DNA from: Gloeobacter morelensis MG652769 | GTDB lineage: Bacteria > Cyanobacteriota > Cyanobacteriia > Gloeobacterales > Gloeobacteraceae | Direction of reading: 5' to 3' | Length of the DNA: 64,000 nt | NCBI RefSeq assembly: GCF_021018745.1 | Contig: NZ_CP063845.1 | Coordinates: forward strand, 1,550,001 to 1,614,000 | Part shown: one piece after another, positions 17,828 through 26,267 of the stretch | How the letters are laid out: every line of letters begins with the position of its first letter | How positions within the stretch are numbered: position 1 is the stretch's first letter | Position numbers and translations under genes: made by a program | The notes under the pieces: model-generated | Database searches by the model: none | Seen by the model: the letters and a program-made list of their open reading frames with translations, nothing else | Told to the model about the DNA's origin: nothing

Positions 17828-18683
17828 AAGCGGGCGGCCGTTTGGCATAGACGAAGATTCGACCCGGCGCTTGCTCACCCAGTGGCTGCCGTCGCGACGC
17901 TTCGAGCGTGCCCCGGAAACGATCATCGACGGCAGCCACGACAAACCCGCCCATTTCAACGGTGAGGCGCTCAAAGTCTTGAGCTGGAATGTCGCCAAGA
18001 GCAACCACGACCGCCGATTCACCCGGGAATTTCTGGGTATTCTCGAACGCGAGAAGCCGGACATGGTGTTTTTGCAGGAGGTGCGCGTCGACACCGAGAC
18101 GATGCGGGCGGTGGATCTGGCGGGCATGCACTGGAGCGCGGCCCCCAACTACAAAGATATGCACCTGAACGCCTATTCGGGCTTGCTCACCGCCGCCCGG
18201 CCCGCTCCCATCAGCAAGCGCGTCGTGCTCACCCACGACACCGAACCGCTGGCCGGCACCCCCAAAGTCTCGCTTCTCACCGAGTATCCGCTGCCCGGCC
18301 GCCCCCGCAAGCTGCTGGCCATCAACAGCCATCTCATCAACTTTGTGGATCTGCCGTCCTTCGGTGCGCAGCTGGGGCAACTCGAAGCGATTGCCGGCCG
18401 CCACCGGGGGCCGATGATCCTGGCGGGGGACTTCAACACCTGGAACGCGCCGCGGGTGGAGTTGCTGGCGGAGACGGCCCGCCGGTTGGGGCTGAAGCCG
18501 GTCACCTTTGCCCCTGCCGATCGCTGGCTGGTCAAACGCTTTTTGCTCTCGGCCCCCCTCGACAATATTTTCTTTCGGGGCCTCAGCGAGAAGGCGAACG
18601 CCACGCGGGTGCTGCGGCGCACCACCTGCTCCGACCACCGGCCGATTCTTACCGAACTGGCCTGGGATAAGGAGCCCACCTGA
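17814..18683 (+). CDS. Endonuclease/exonuclease/phosphatase (EEP) family protein
   Basis: An EEP-fold metallo-phosphodiesterase. Core motifs: 'LKVLSWNVAKSNHDRRFT' (Asn), 'DMVFLQEVRVD' (catalytic Glu), 'LAINSHLINF', 'MILAGDFNTWNAPR' (Asp/Asn) and 'TTCSDHRPILTEL' (Asp-His). Family members hydrolyse phosphodiesters in DNA, RNA or phospholipids; the substrate here is unknown. Start is uncertain: no ATG exists between 17736 and the first motif, so I give a TTG at 17814; the ATG at 17736 would overlap the Uma2 gene by 92 bp. It abuts a cardiolipin synthase gene, which makes a membrane-lipid link conceivable (inference). Confidence 0.85.
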   Translation: MTNSRSGRPFGIDEDSTRRLLTQWLPSRRFERAPETIIDGSHDKPAHFNGEALKVLSWNVAKSNHDRRFTREFLGILEREKPDMVFLQEVRVDTETMRAVDLAGMHWSAAPNYKDMHLNAYSGLLTAARPAPISKRVVLTHDTEPLAGTPKVSLLTEYPLPGRPRKLLAINSHLINFVDLPSFGAQLGQLEAIAGRHRGPMILAGDFNTWNAPRVELLAETARRLGLKPVTFAPADRWLVKRFLLSAPLDNIFFRGLSEKANATRVLRRTTCSDHRPILTELAWDKEPT

Positions 18684-18684
18684 G

Positions 18685-20127
18685 ATGTTCGGCCAGGAGG
18701 TGACGCTTTTGAGCCTGCTGGTCCTCGCCGTCCACGGGCTGGGGATTGCCAATGCCGCCCACGCGGTCATGCACGTGCGCTCGCCCCGGGGAGCGGTCGC
18801 CTGGAGCATCGGGCTTGTCACTTTTCCGTGGCTCGCCGTCCCGCTGTACTGGATTTTTGGGCGCAACCGCTTCTTGGGCTACGCCGAAGCCATCCGTACC
18901 GCCTACGAGCAGCACCGCCGCCGCATCGACAAAGCCTACGACGGCCTGCTGGAGCACAGGGCACAACTATCTGAGCGCTTTGCCCCGGTGGCGCAACTGG
19001 GCGAACAACTCGCCACTCTGCCGTTTTTGACCGGCAACACCGCCCAATTGCTCATCGACGGCCGGCAAACCTACGACGCGATGCTCACAGCAATCTCCCG
19101 GGCCGAGCGATATGTCTTGTTGCAGTCGTACATTGTCGAGGCGGACCGCTCAGGCGAACGGTTCAAGCAGGCGCTCATCGAGCGGGCCAAAGCGGGTGTG
19201 CGGGTGTATGTGCTTTACGACGAGATCGGCAGCAACCACCTGCCCCGTTCCTACAGCGACGATCTGCGTCGCCACGGTGTCGAGGTGAGCGCCTTTCACA
19301 GCACCAAGGGGTGGAAGAACCGGCTGCAGATCAACTTTCGCAACCACACGAAGATCCTGGTGGTGGACGGGCAGGTCGCCTGCGTGGGCGGACTGAACAT
19401 CGGCGATGAATATCTTGGAGAGGGCAAGAACCCGCAACTGCGCCCCTGGCGAGACACCCATCTGCGCCTCACCGGTCCCGCCGTCCAGTGTTTGCAGCTC
19501 ATTTTCCTGCGCGACTGGTACTGGGCGACGGGCGAATCGCCGCCGGTCGAATGGCGGGTGCACGCCGAGCAGAAATCTGGAGCGGCGGCCCTGGTGCTGC
19601 GCACCGGTCCGGCGGACAGCCTGCCCGCCTGCACGCTGTTTTTTGTGGATCTAATCCAGCAGGCCCGCGAGCGCCTGTGGCTTGCCAGTCCTTACTTCGT
19701 GCCCCCAGAACCGGTGTTGCTCGCGCTGCAACTGGCGGCGATGCGCGGCGTCGATGTGCGCATTCTGCTGCCGGATCACCCGGATCACCTGCTGGTCTAT
19801 CTGTGCGCCTTCTCGTTCTACGACGATCTGGCCCGCACCGACATCAAGCTCTACCGCTACCAGAAAGGTTTCATGCACCAGAAGGTGGTCCTGGTGGACC
19901 GCGAAATCGCCGGGGTGGGCACCGCCAACCTCGACAACCGCTCGTTCACCCTCAACTTCGAGGTGATGAACTACATTGTGGATTCCGATTTTGTGAAGAG
20001 CGTCGAAGCGATGCTGACGACGGATTTGGCAGTTTGCCGCCAGGTCGATTACCAGGAATACCGCCGCAAACCCCTGTGGTTTCGCCTCGCGGTGCGCATT
20101 TCCCGCCTGCTGGCGCCGGTGCTGTAG
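18685..20127 (+). CDS. cls: Cardiolipin synthase (phospholipase D family)
   Basis: Bacterial Cls joins two phosphatidylglycerol molecules to cardiolipin and glycerol. The 480-residue protein has two N-terminal membrane segments (LLSLLVLAVHGLGIANAAHA and WSIGLVTFPWLAVPLYWIFG), then two HKD motifs: His221/Lys223/Asp228 in NHTKILVVDG and His398/Lys400/Asp405 in MHQKVVLVDREIAG. The start ATG at 18685 overlaps the TGA of the upstream EEP gene by one gap base, so they are an operon. Cyanobacterial membranes contain PG but little or no cardiolipin, so another PLD-type transfer cannot be excluded. Confidence 0.9.
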   Translation: MFGQEVTLLSLLVLAVHGLGIANAAHAVMHVRSPRGAVAWSIGLVTFPWLAVPLYWIFGRNRFLGYAEAIRTAYEQHRRRIDKAYDGLLEHRAQLSERFAPVAQLGEQLATLPFLTGNTAQLLIDGRQTYDAMLTAISRAERYVLLQSYIVEADRSGERFKQALIERAKAGVRVYVLYDEIGSNHLPRSYSDDLRRHGVEVSAFHSTKGWKNRLQINFRNHTKILVVDGQVACVGGLNIGDEYLGEGKNPQLRPWRDTHLRLTGPAVQCLQLIFLRDWYWATGESPPVEWRVHAEQKSGAAALVLRTGPADSLPACTLFFVDLIQQARERLWLASPYFVPPEPVLLALQLAAMRGVDVRILLPDHPDHLLVYLCAFSFYDDLARTDIKLYRYQKGFMHQKVVLVDREIAGVGTANLDNRSFTLNFEVMNYIVDSDFVKSVEAMLTTDLAVCRQVDYQEYRRKPLWFRLAVRISRLLAPVL

Positions 20128-20273
20128 CGCATCATCGTTCCCAGCCTCCCACCGTTGTGGGCTTGGAGTTCAAGGCGGGCGGGCGGCCTTAGCGCTCGTC
20201 CCGACCGGACTGAGTCTTATGGCTGTCAACAGCCGGTGCGCTACGATGGGTGCCGTGTGGCCCGGGGCATGTC

Positions 20274-20603
20274 ATGGCACAGACTTACTATTTTCTCGTG
20301 GCAAGCGACCACTTCCTGCAGGGGCACCAGACCCAGGAGGTGCTCGAAGAGCGCACGCGCCACTACCTGGCCCAGGGCAAAGCGATCGACTTCTGGTGGG
20401 TGCGCTCGCCCGCTTTTCTCGACGCGCCGCAGCTTGCCGACATCCGCCGGCGCTGCCCAAGCCCGGCGGCGGCGGTGGTTTCCACCGACGGCCAGTTCGT
20501 GCTCTGGCTGAAGCACCGGCTGCAGTACGTGCTGATGGGCCAGTTTGAAGCCCCAAGTGCTGCGATCCCCGACCCGCTTGCCGCCCACACCGCCGCTCGA
20601 TGA
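20274..20603 (+). CDS. ycf54: Ycf54, Mg-protoporphyrin IX monomethyl ester cyclase-associated protein
   Basis: Ycf54 is an accessory subunit of the aerobic (AcsF) cyclase that forms ring E of chlorophyll. The 109-residue protein matches the family throughout: 'MAQTYYFLVASDHFLQGHQT', 'VLEERTRHYLAQGKAIDFWW', 'RSPAFLDAP' and 'LWLKHRLQYVLMGQFEAPSA'. The start is ATG 20274; an upstream in-frame ATG at 20250 adds eight unlike residues. Its stop overlaps the next start by four bases (ATGA), coupling it to the secreted protein downstream. acsF itself is not in the window. Confidence 0.93.
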   Translation: MAQTYYFLVASDHFLQGHQTQEVLEERTRHYLAQGKAIDFWWVRSPAFLDAPQLADIRRRCPSPAAAVVSTDGQFVLWLKHRLQYVLMGQFEAPSAAIPDPLAAHTAAR

Positions 20604-21157
20604 TCACCAGAAGCGCGTGGGTGCTGGGTATCGCTCCGGTGCTCTTGGCCGGTGCAGCCGCCGCCCAGCCGGTACAGCCCTACCGCGATTGGATCTTAGG
20701 CTTTCGGTTCGTGCCGCCGCCCGGCTGGCGCGTGCTCGAAAGTCAAGACAAGCTCGGAGAGGTTTCGCTTCTTGAACCCGCAAGCAAGACTCTGCTGCTC
20801 ATCTCGGTAGCACCCGCCCCCGGTCAGAAAGACGACGGCCGGCCCGCCACACCGGCCCAGCTGGCCCAGTTGGGGAGGGTGTATCAAAGACGCCTGGCCC
20901 AGAGCCGCCTGGGCAGCACCTACAAGCAGTTCGGCTTGCTGGCTGCCCAACCCGGCCGCGTCGGCAACTTCAACACTGCCACACTGCTGTTTAAAGGCGT
21001 ACCGGTGGTTCCTTCCACTCCCGAGGGGCGAGTACTGGTCTCGGTGGGAGGCGATCGCGACCGGCTGGTCACGCTGGTGGTAGTGGGACCGTCGACTTTT
21101 TACCCACGGGTGCAACCGGCGGCGGCGGCGGTCGCCCGCTCCTTCCAGCTCGATTGA
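20600..21157 (+). CDS. Secreted protein with PsbP/DcrB-like features
   Basis: A 185-residue protein with a signal peptide (SAWVLGIAPVLLAGAAAAQP). The mature part begins 'YRDWILGFRFVPPPGWRVLE', followed by 'GEVSLLEPASKTLLLISVAP', and ends 'FYPRVQPAAAAVARSFQLD', an arrangement seen in PsbP-like and DUF1795/DcrB lumenal or periplasmic proteins. The assignment is by pattern only. It is translationally coupled to ycf54 by an ATGA overlap. A photosynthetic assembly role is possible but unproven. Confidence 0.65.
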   Translation: MITRSAWVLGIAPVLLAGAAAAQPVQPYRDWILGFRFVPPPGWRVLESQDKLGEVSLLEPASKTLLLISVAPAPGQKDDGRPATPAQLAQLGRVYQRRLAQSRLGSTYKQFGLLAAQPGRVGNFNTATLLFKGVPVVPSTPEGRVLVSVGGDRDRLVTLVVVGPSTFYPRVQPAAAAVARSFQLD

Positions 21158-21225
21158 TGCGGGGAAGTCGGCGTGCCCATCCGGCTTTCGCGCCCGGCGT
21201 TGTTTATGATAGGGAGGCTATTCGG

Positions 21226-21825
21226 ATGCGGGCCGCCGGTACAGCCATGATCCTGGTGATCGACAACTACGACAGCTTTACCTACAACCTCGTGCAGTAT
21301 CTGGCGGAGCTGGGTGCCCAGGTGGAGGTGCGCCGCAACGACCGCATCGATATCGACGGGGTGCGCGCCCTGGCACCCGAGGCGGTGGTGATTTCCCCCG
21401 GCCCGGGCAGGCCCGAGGATGCAGGGGTCTCCGAGGCGATCGTCGCTGATTTGGGAGCACAGGTGCCGGTACTGGGCGTCTGTCTGGGCCACCAGTGCAT
21501 CGGCCGCGTCTTCGGCGGCCAGATTGTCCGGGCGCCCGAGCTGATGCACGGCAAGACCTCGCTCATCCACCACCGGGGGGAGGGGGTATTCGCCGCTTTG
21601 CCCGAACCCTTCGTCGCCACCCGCTACCACTCGCTGGTGATTGCCGCCGAAGCCTTTCCGGCGGTCCTTGAAATTACCGCCTGGACCGAAGATGGTACGG
21701 TGATGGGCGTGCGCCACCGCACCTGGCGCCACATCCAGGGGGTCCAGTTCCATCCCGAGAGCATCCTGACCGCCGCAGGCAAAGCGCTGCTGCGCAATTT
21801 TCTTGAGAGTCTACCGAGCGCATGA
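21226..21825 (+). CDS. trpG: Anthranilate synthase component II (glutamine amidotransferase)
   Basis: TrpG supplies ammonia from glutamine to TrpE for anthranilate synthesis, and in many bacteria also to PabB. The protein shows 'MILVIDNYDSFTYNLVQYLA', the oxyanion block 'ISPGPGRPEDAG', the nucleophile Cys in 'VLGVCLGHQCIG', and the His-Glu pair in 'QFHPESILT'. The start at 21226 (MRAAGTAMILV) is preferred because AGGGAGG lies eight bases upstream; the ATG at 21247 matches typical N-termini. TATGAT at 21205-21210 could be a -10 box. trpE is about 25 kb away at 46496. Confidence 0.93.
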   Translation: MRAAGTAMILVIDNYDSFTYNLVQYLAELGAQVEVRRNDRIDIDGVRALAPEAVVISPGPGRPEDAGVSEAIVADLGAQVPVLGVCLGHQCIGRVFGGQIVRAPELMHGKTSLIHHRGEGVFAALPEPFVATRYHSLVIAAEAFPAVLEITAWTEDGTVMGVRHRTWRHIQGVQFHPESILTAAGKALLRNFLESLPSA

Positions 21826-22655
21826 AAAGACGACCATTGCTGCAGACCGGCCTGGCCGGCTATCTGTGGGCGTGCACGCAACCGCTGCAGGCCGCGCCGG
21901 CCCGTTCAAAAGGGTTGCAGGTGCAGTGGCTGGGGCACACCTGCTTTTTGTTCATCTCCGATGAGGGGCGCCTGCTCATCAATCCGTTTCGGCCGGCCGG
22001 CTGCACGGCGGGCTACCGCCGCCCGGAAGTGGCCGTCGATTTGATCTTGCTCAGTTCCCGATTGCTCGATGAAGGTGCCCTCGACGTCGTCAAGGGCAAC
22101 CCCCGCGTCCTTTACCAACCGGGGGTCTTTACCGTCGACAGCTTCGACAAACTCCAGGGCGTCAAGACTCTGCACGACCGCAAGGAGGGCCGCCGCTTCG
22201 GCGTCAACGTCGCCTGGCGCTGGCGGCAGGCGGGCCTCGACATCGTCCACCTGGGGGTGATTGCCGCCCCCCTGAGCGACGAAGAAAAAATTCTGCTCGG
22301 AAAACCCGACTTGTTGTTTGTCCCGGTGGGCGGGGGCGAGAAAGGCTTCGACCCGGAACTGGCCCACCAGGCCACCGAGGAGTTGCAGCCGCGCATGGTG
22401 GTGCCGACGTATTACCGCACCGAGGCGGCCGAGGAAGGGTGCGAACTGGGCGGGGTCGATTCGTTTTTGCAGCTGTTTAAAAGCGACACCGTCAAGGTCT
22501 ACACCAACCCATTGGTGCAGATCAGCGCCGCCAACCTGCCCAAAAGCGGGGGAGCGCCCCTGGTGCGCGTCTTCGCCTACGATTTCAGCGGCAAAACCCC
22601 ACCGGTCAGCGGCAGCGGCCGTCCGGCGGTCCCGAAGGCGCAGGAGCGCTCCTGA
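21822..22655 (+). CDS. Metallo-beta-lactamase-fold protein with degenerate metal site
   Basis: A 277-residue exported protein (Tat/Sec-like MKRRPLLQ start, Ala-rich cleavage region). 'LQVQWLGHTCFLFISDEGRL' and 'LINPFRPAGC' match UlaG-type metallo-beta-lactamase-fold proteins. However, where the HxHxDH motif should follow 'AVDLILLSS' the sequence is RLLDEGAL, so the usual zinc ligands are missing. 'LLFVPVGGG' is retained. It starts within the trpG stop (ATGA). Catalysis is unlikely as annotated; a binding role is inferred. Confidence 0.8.
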   Translation: MKRRPLLQTGLAGYLWACTQPLQAAPARSKGLQVQWLGHTCFLFISDEGRLLINPFRPAGCTAGYRRPEVAVDLILLSSRLLDEGALDVVKGNPRVLYQPGVFTVDSFDKLQGVKTLHDRKEGRRFGVNVAWRWRQAGLDIVHLGVIAAPLSDEEKILLGKPDLLFVPVGGGEKGFDPELAHQATEELQPRMVVPTYYRTEAAEEGCELGGVDSFLQLFKSDTVKVYTNPLVQISAANLPKSGGAPLVRVFAYDFSGKTPPVSGSGRPAVPKAQERS

Positions 22656-22725
22656 ACAACGGCTCAGCAGGTAGGATGCTTGTATCTTGCCTGCGCGACG
22701 GTCACCGCATCAGGGGATTCAAAAA

Positions 22726-24453
22726 ATGAGGAAACAAGCTCGAACGAGCGATCTCCGGCGCCGGCTCGTCGGCGTGGGCGGCGGGCTGCTTGGGGCCGTG
22801 CTGTGCACTGTGCCTGCGGATGCGGCGGAGCGGATTTTTTTTAATTACGGGCTGCTCGGTCTTTCGCTGCCGGTGAGCGATCTCGAAACCTACACCCGCA
22901 CCGGGGTGATGAGCGAGCGGATGGCTTTTCTAGCCTCGCTTGCCGGGGCAAAGGATGTGGTGGGACTGCGCGACGCGCTCAATACACCGCTGCCTTTTTC
23001 CCAGGCGCAAGTTGCCCAGCTGACCTATACTCCCCTGGGCGAGCGGACTTTGCAGCGCATCGGCAACCTGCTGCGCACCGATACCGACAACAACAGCTTC
23101 CTGGCCCTGCGCGCCGCGAGCATCCTGGCTGCAGGCGATCCCCAGGGGCTGACGCTGCTCAATTTTCTGCGCTACTACCCACTGCAGACTTTGAGAATCG
23201 ACGTCGCCTTCGGGGCGCAACTGGCCGCCGAGGTGGGCAATGCCTTCGATCTAGGCGAGACGACCTTCAGTGCTATCGAAAAGCAGGCCGACGGCACCCC
23301 ATCTACCGCGCCGCCTCCGGCCGAGCTCGGCGACCCGCGCCGGGCAGGTCCCTTCGGCACGCGCGTGCGCCCGCTGGTTTTTGCCAACCCCCGCTACGCC
23401 GCAGCGGAAACCTGGCTCAAGCGGGCCTCCACCCCAATGATTGCCGCTGACGTCTATCTGCCCGAGGGACTGACCCGACCGGCGCCAGTGGTCGTCATCT
23501 CCCATGGACTTGCCTCCGACCGCACCACGTTTGCTTACCTGGCCCGCCATCTGGCCTCCTGGGGTTTTGCTGCGGCAGTGCTTGACCATCCAGGCTCGGA
23601 CAAGCAACTGGCCGCCTCCATTTTTAGCGGATCCGCCACCAGCAGCGGTCCGGGAGAATTCATCGCCCGACCCCAGTACGTGAGCAGCCTGCTCGACGAA
23701 CTAGAGCGCCTGACGCGCACCGACCCGCTCTGGCGTGGCCGCTTGGATCCCACCCAAGCAGGTATTGCCGGTCAGTCCCTTGGAGGCTACACGGCTCTCG
23801 CCTCGGGGGGAGCGGGCCTCGACAAAGAGACCATCCGCCTGGGCTGCGAGAAATCCGGCCGGCTGGGCGACATCGTCAATCCATCGCTGTTGCTCGAGTG
23901 CGGCGCACTGAATCTGCCCGCTTCCGCCCCTACTCAACTGGGTGACGCGCGCATCAAGGCCATCTTTGCCGTCAATCCGATCGGCGTTGCTCTGTTTGGC
24001 CGCAAGGAACTGGCCCGCATCGCGGTGCCGACTTTGCTCGTCTCGGCCAATAAAGATGCCTTTGCCCGGCCGCTGCTGGAGCAGATCTTGCCCTTCAGCG
24101 TACTGACGACCTCCGAGAAATATCTCGTCCTGGCCCGCAACGCCACCCACTTCACCCCAGCTATCGATCCGGCAGAAACCCAGTCGGTGCTGCCCATCCC
24201 GGCTCAGTTCGTCGGGCCGAGCCCTGAGCCTTACTTCTTTGCGGCCCTCAACGCCTTGAACCTTGCCTTTTTCAAAACCCACCTCGCCGGTGAGACGGCT
24301 TATCGTGCTTTTCTGCAACCAGGCTACGTCCGCTCGCTAAGCCAGGAGCCGTTCGGATTCAGCCTGGTCAATTCCCTCGACAGCCCCGAAATTCAGCGGC
24401 TGATCGAGCTTGAAAGACAAAAACAGTTCCGAGTCATCCAGACCGGCAATTGA
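22726..24453 (+). CDS. Exported DUF1400 / alpha-beta hydrolase
   Basis: A 575-residue protein with a signal peptide, an N-terminal DUF1400-type domain ('AERIFFNYGLLGLSLPVSDL' through about residue 150), and a C-terminal alpha/beta hydrolase. The hydrolase shows 'PVVVISHGLASDRTTFAYLA', the nucleophile elbow 'AGIAGQSLGGYTALASG', 'PTLLVSANKDAFARP' and the His of 'NATHFTPAID'. This fusion is characteristic of cyanobacteria; related proteins include PAF-acetylhydrolase/lipase-like enzymes. Start ATG 22726 follows an AGGGGA site. Confidence 0.88.
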   Translation: MRKQARTSDLRRRLVGVGGGLLGAVLCTVPADAAERIFFNYGLLGLSLPVSDLETYTRTGVMSERMAFLASLAGAKDVVGLRDALNTPLPFSQAQVAQLTYTPLGERTLQRIGNLLRTDTDNNSFLALRAASILAAGDPQGLTLLNFLRYYPLQTLRIDVAFGAQLAAEVGNAFDLGETTFSAIEKQADGTPSTAPPPAELGDPRRAGPFGTRVRPLVFANPRYAAAETWLKRASTPMIAADVYLPEGLTRPAPVVVISHGLASDRTTFAYLARHLASWGFAAAVLDHPGSDKQLAASIFSGSATSSGPGEFIARPQYVSSLLDELERLTRTDPLWRGRLDPTQAGIAGQSLGGYTALASGGAGLDKETIRLGCEKSGRLGDIVNPSLLLECGALNLPASAPTQLGDARIKAIFAVNPIGVALFGRKELARIAVPTLLVSANKDAFARPLLEQILPFSVLTTSEKYLVLARNATHFTPAIDPAETQSVLPIPAQFVGPSPEPYFFAALNALNLAFFKTHLAGETAYRAFLQPGYVRSLSQEPFGFSLVNSLDSPEIQRLIELERQKQFRVIQTGN

Positions 24454-24471
24454 CGATTGCCGAGCCGCTCG

Positions 24472-25191
24472 CTAGCGCGGCGGGGCCGGTGGAATGGGAA
24501 TGGTGTCGACCAAAAACTGCAGTTCGCGGTCCGGGTAGTCTGCGAGGCTGAGGCCGAGCGCCTGGGCCTTGTCGATGTCGCTTGCGGAGATCTGGATGGT
24601 GCCTTTGTACAGCTCGCGGTCGGCAGGAAGCTCACCCGGCAGACCCTCGGTGAACGTGCGTACCGGCTTGCCTTGTTCGTCGGTGATCACGAGCAAGTCG
24701 AAGGCGGGGCTGTAGATAAAGCGGGCCGGATGAAAACTCTTGTTCTGCAGGCTCACCTGCAAAACCAGGTTGCTCCCCTGCCAGGCGACCGAATCGACGG
24801 TGAAAGTGACGTTCTCGTCACTGATGGCGGTGCCGAGTTTGATTTTCGCTGCGCTGGTGTCCTCGGCGGCCAGATCCTCCTGCTGTTCGAGCAGCTGGTC
24901 TTCGGTCAGGGCATCGGACGGGTCCGGCATCGTCGTGAGCGAGCCGAGAATCTGCGCCTCTTTGAGCAGACCCTTGCTTTTGCCCAGGGGCTTGCGGGTG
25001 TCGCCTAGGGCCGATTTGGGGGCGGAGACATCCTCCAAAGCCGATTGGCCGAATTGAAAACCAAAAACACTCGCCCCAATACCGACCAGCAGCACCAGGG
25101 CGGCAAGGGTGAGATTGCGCTGGCGGTAGGAGGTGGGGAGCGCAGGGGGCCGGCGGCGCACCCGCAGGCGAGGCGTGGCAGGCTTGGTCAC
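24472..25191 (-). CDS. Membrane-anchored protein with DUF4352-like domain
   Basis: About 239 residues. A basic N-terminus (RLRVRRRPPALP) is followed by one transmembrane segment 'LTLAALVLLVGIGASVFGFQ', an acidic linker (QLLEQQEDLAAEDTSA), and a beta-rich domain 'VAWQGSNLVLQVSLQNKSFH' ... 'IYSPAFDLLVITDEQGKPV' resembling DUF4352 extracytoplasmic domains. Start is uncertain: the open frame extends to 25338 inside arsS, but GTG 25191 is the most plausible start outside arsS. Function unknown. Confidence 0.7.
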   Translation of the reverse strand: MTKPATPRLRVRRRPPALPTSYRQRNLTLAALVLLVGIGASVFGFQFGQSALEDVSAPKSALGDTRKPLGKSKGLLKEAQILGSLTTMPDPSDALTEDQLLEQQEDLAAEDTSAAKIKLGTAISDENVTFTVDSVAWQGSNLVLQVSLQNKSFHPARFIYSPAFDLLVITDEQGKPVRTFTEGLPGELPADRELYKGTIQISASDIDKAQALGLSLADYPDRELQFLVDTIPIPPAPPR

Positions 25192-25264
25192 GGGGGTGAG
25201 TGGATTGCGTCCCCCACAATATACCTTGAGGATGTCCCATTTTTGGAGGATATCAACAGCTCGT

Positions 25265-26215
25265 TCAGGGTGCGAGGGCGCCGCCGCAACTGGAACCCGA
25301 GCCTGCGGTGCAGCCGAAGCAGTGCTCGCCGGTGGCAATGGGCCGACCGATCAAATCGGCGGCCGCATACTCCCAGAGAAAACGTCCGGGCGTTCCCGGG
25401 GCCGCCAGGTCGAGCATCTGATTGAAATCGCAGTCGTAGAGCCGCCCCTGCCAGTCGACGCTCACCAGAGTGCGGCACATCAATCCGGCCAGGGTGCTCG
25501 CGTTGAAGTTGTCACTTAAAAGACGGTTGTAGATATCGAACTGGCCTATCCTCTGTAGATAGTGCCGGAAGCGGCGGATCGGCATGTTGGTGATGGTGAA
25601 CAGGCGGTTGAAGACGATGCCGTAACGCTCCGACAGCTCCTGCCGGTAGCGCGCTTCGAGGGCGGCCTGGGCGGGCGGCAGGTAAGCACCCACGGGGTTG
25701 TAGACCAGATTGAGCAGCAGGCCGCCTGCGGGTTGACCGTAGCCCAATTGATTGAGCTGCCTGAGGGCTGCGATACTCTGCTCGAAGACGCGGTTGCCCC
25801 GCTGTTGATCGACATTGTCGGCCGAGTAGCAGGGCAGGGAGGCGATCACCTCGACGCGGTGGCCGGCGAGAAATTCGGCCAGATCCGACTGGCCGGGCTC
25901 GAAGAGCACCGTCAGGTTGCAGCGATCCATGACGTGCAGGCCCATGGCGCGGCCAGTTTCCACCAGAAAGCGAAATTGCGCGTTCAGTTCCGGCGCACCG
26001 CCGGTCAGATCCAGATTTTGCACGCGGTTGGCCCCCAGCCAGGCGGCGATGCGCCGGGCGGTGGGGGGGTCCATCATTTCGGTGCGTTTGGGACCCGCCT
26101 CGACGTGGCAGTGGGTGCAAGCAAGGTTGCAGTATCTGCCGAGGTTGAGTTGCAGCGTTTCGAGCGTGTCGCGGCGCAAGGTGCCGGCGCGTGCGGCGAA
26201 GGCGGTGGCAGACAT
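25265..26215 (-). CDS. arsS: Arsenosugar biosynthesis radical SAM protein ArsS
   Basis: A 316-residue radical SAM enzyme. The cluster motif is CX3CX2C with Cys29, Cys33 and Cys36 in 'NLGRYCNLACTHCHVEAGP'; the downstream 'LDLTGGAPELNAQFRFL' is the SAM-binding GGE-like region. The C-terminal DUF3641-type half ends with a Cys-rich block 'EHCFGCTAGSGSSCGG', probably auxiliary cluster ligands. ArsS acts with methyltransferase ArsM to build arsenosugars from arsenite. arsM is not in the window, so the gene is an orphan here. Confidence 0.88.
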   Translation of the reverse strand: MSATAFAARAGTLRRDTLETLQLNLGRYCNLACTHCHVEAGPKRTEMMDPPTARRIAAWLGANRVQNLDLTGGAPELNAQFRFLVETGRAMGLHVMDRCNLTVLFEPGQSDLAEFLAGHRVEVIASLPCYSADNVDQQRGNRVFEQSIAALRQLNQLGYGQPAGGLLLNLVYNPVGAYLPPAQAALEARYRQELSERYGIVFNRLFTITNMPIRRFRHYLQRIGQFDIYNRLLSDNFNASTLAGLMCRTLVSVDWQGRLYDCDFNQMLDLAAPGTPGRFLWEYAAADLIGRPIATGEHCFGCTAGSGSSCGGALAP

Positions 26216-26267
26216 AGGCGAACATTTACGGACCTGTCCAGGCTAACGGAAATTTGGCTGCAAAAGC

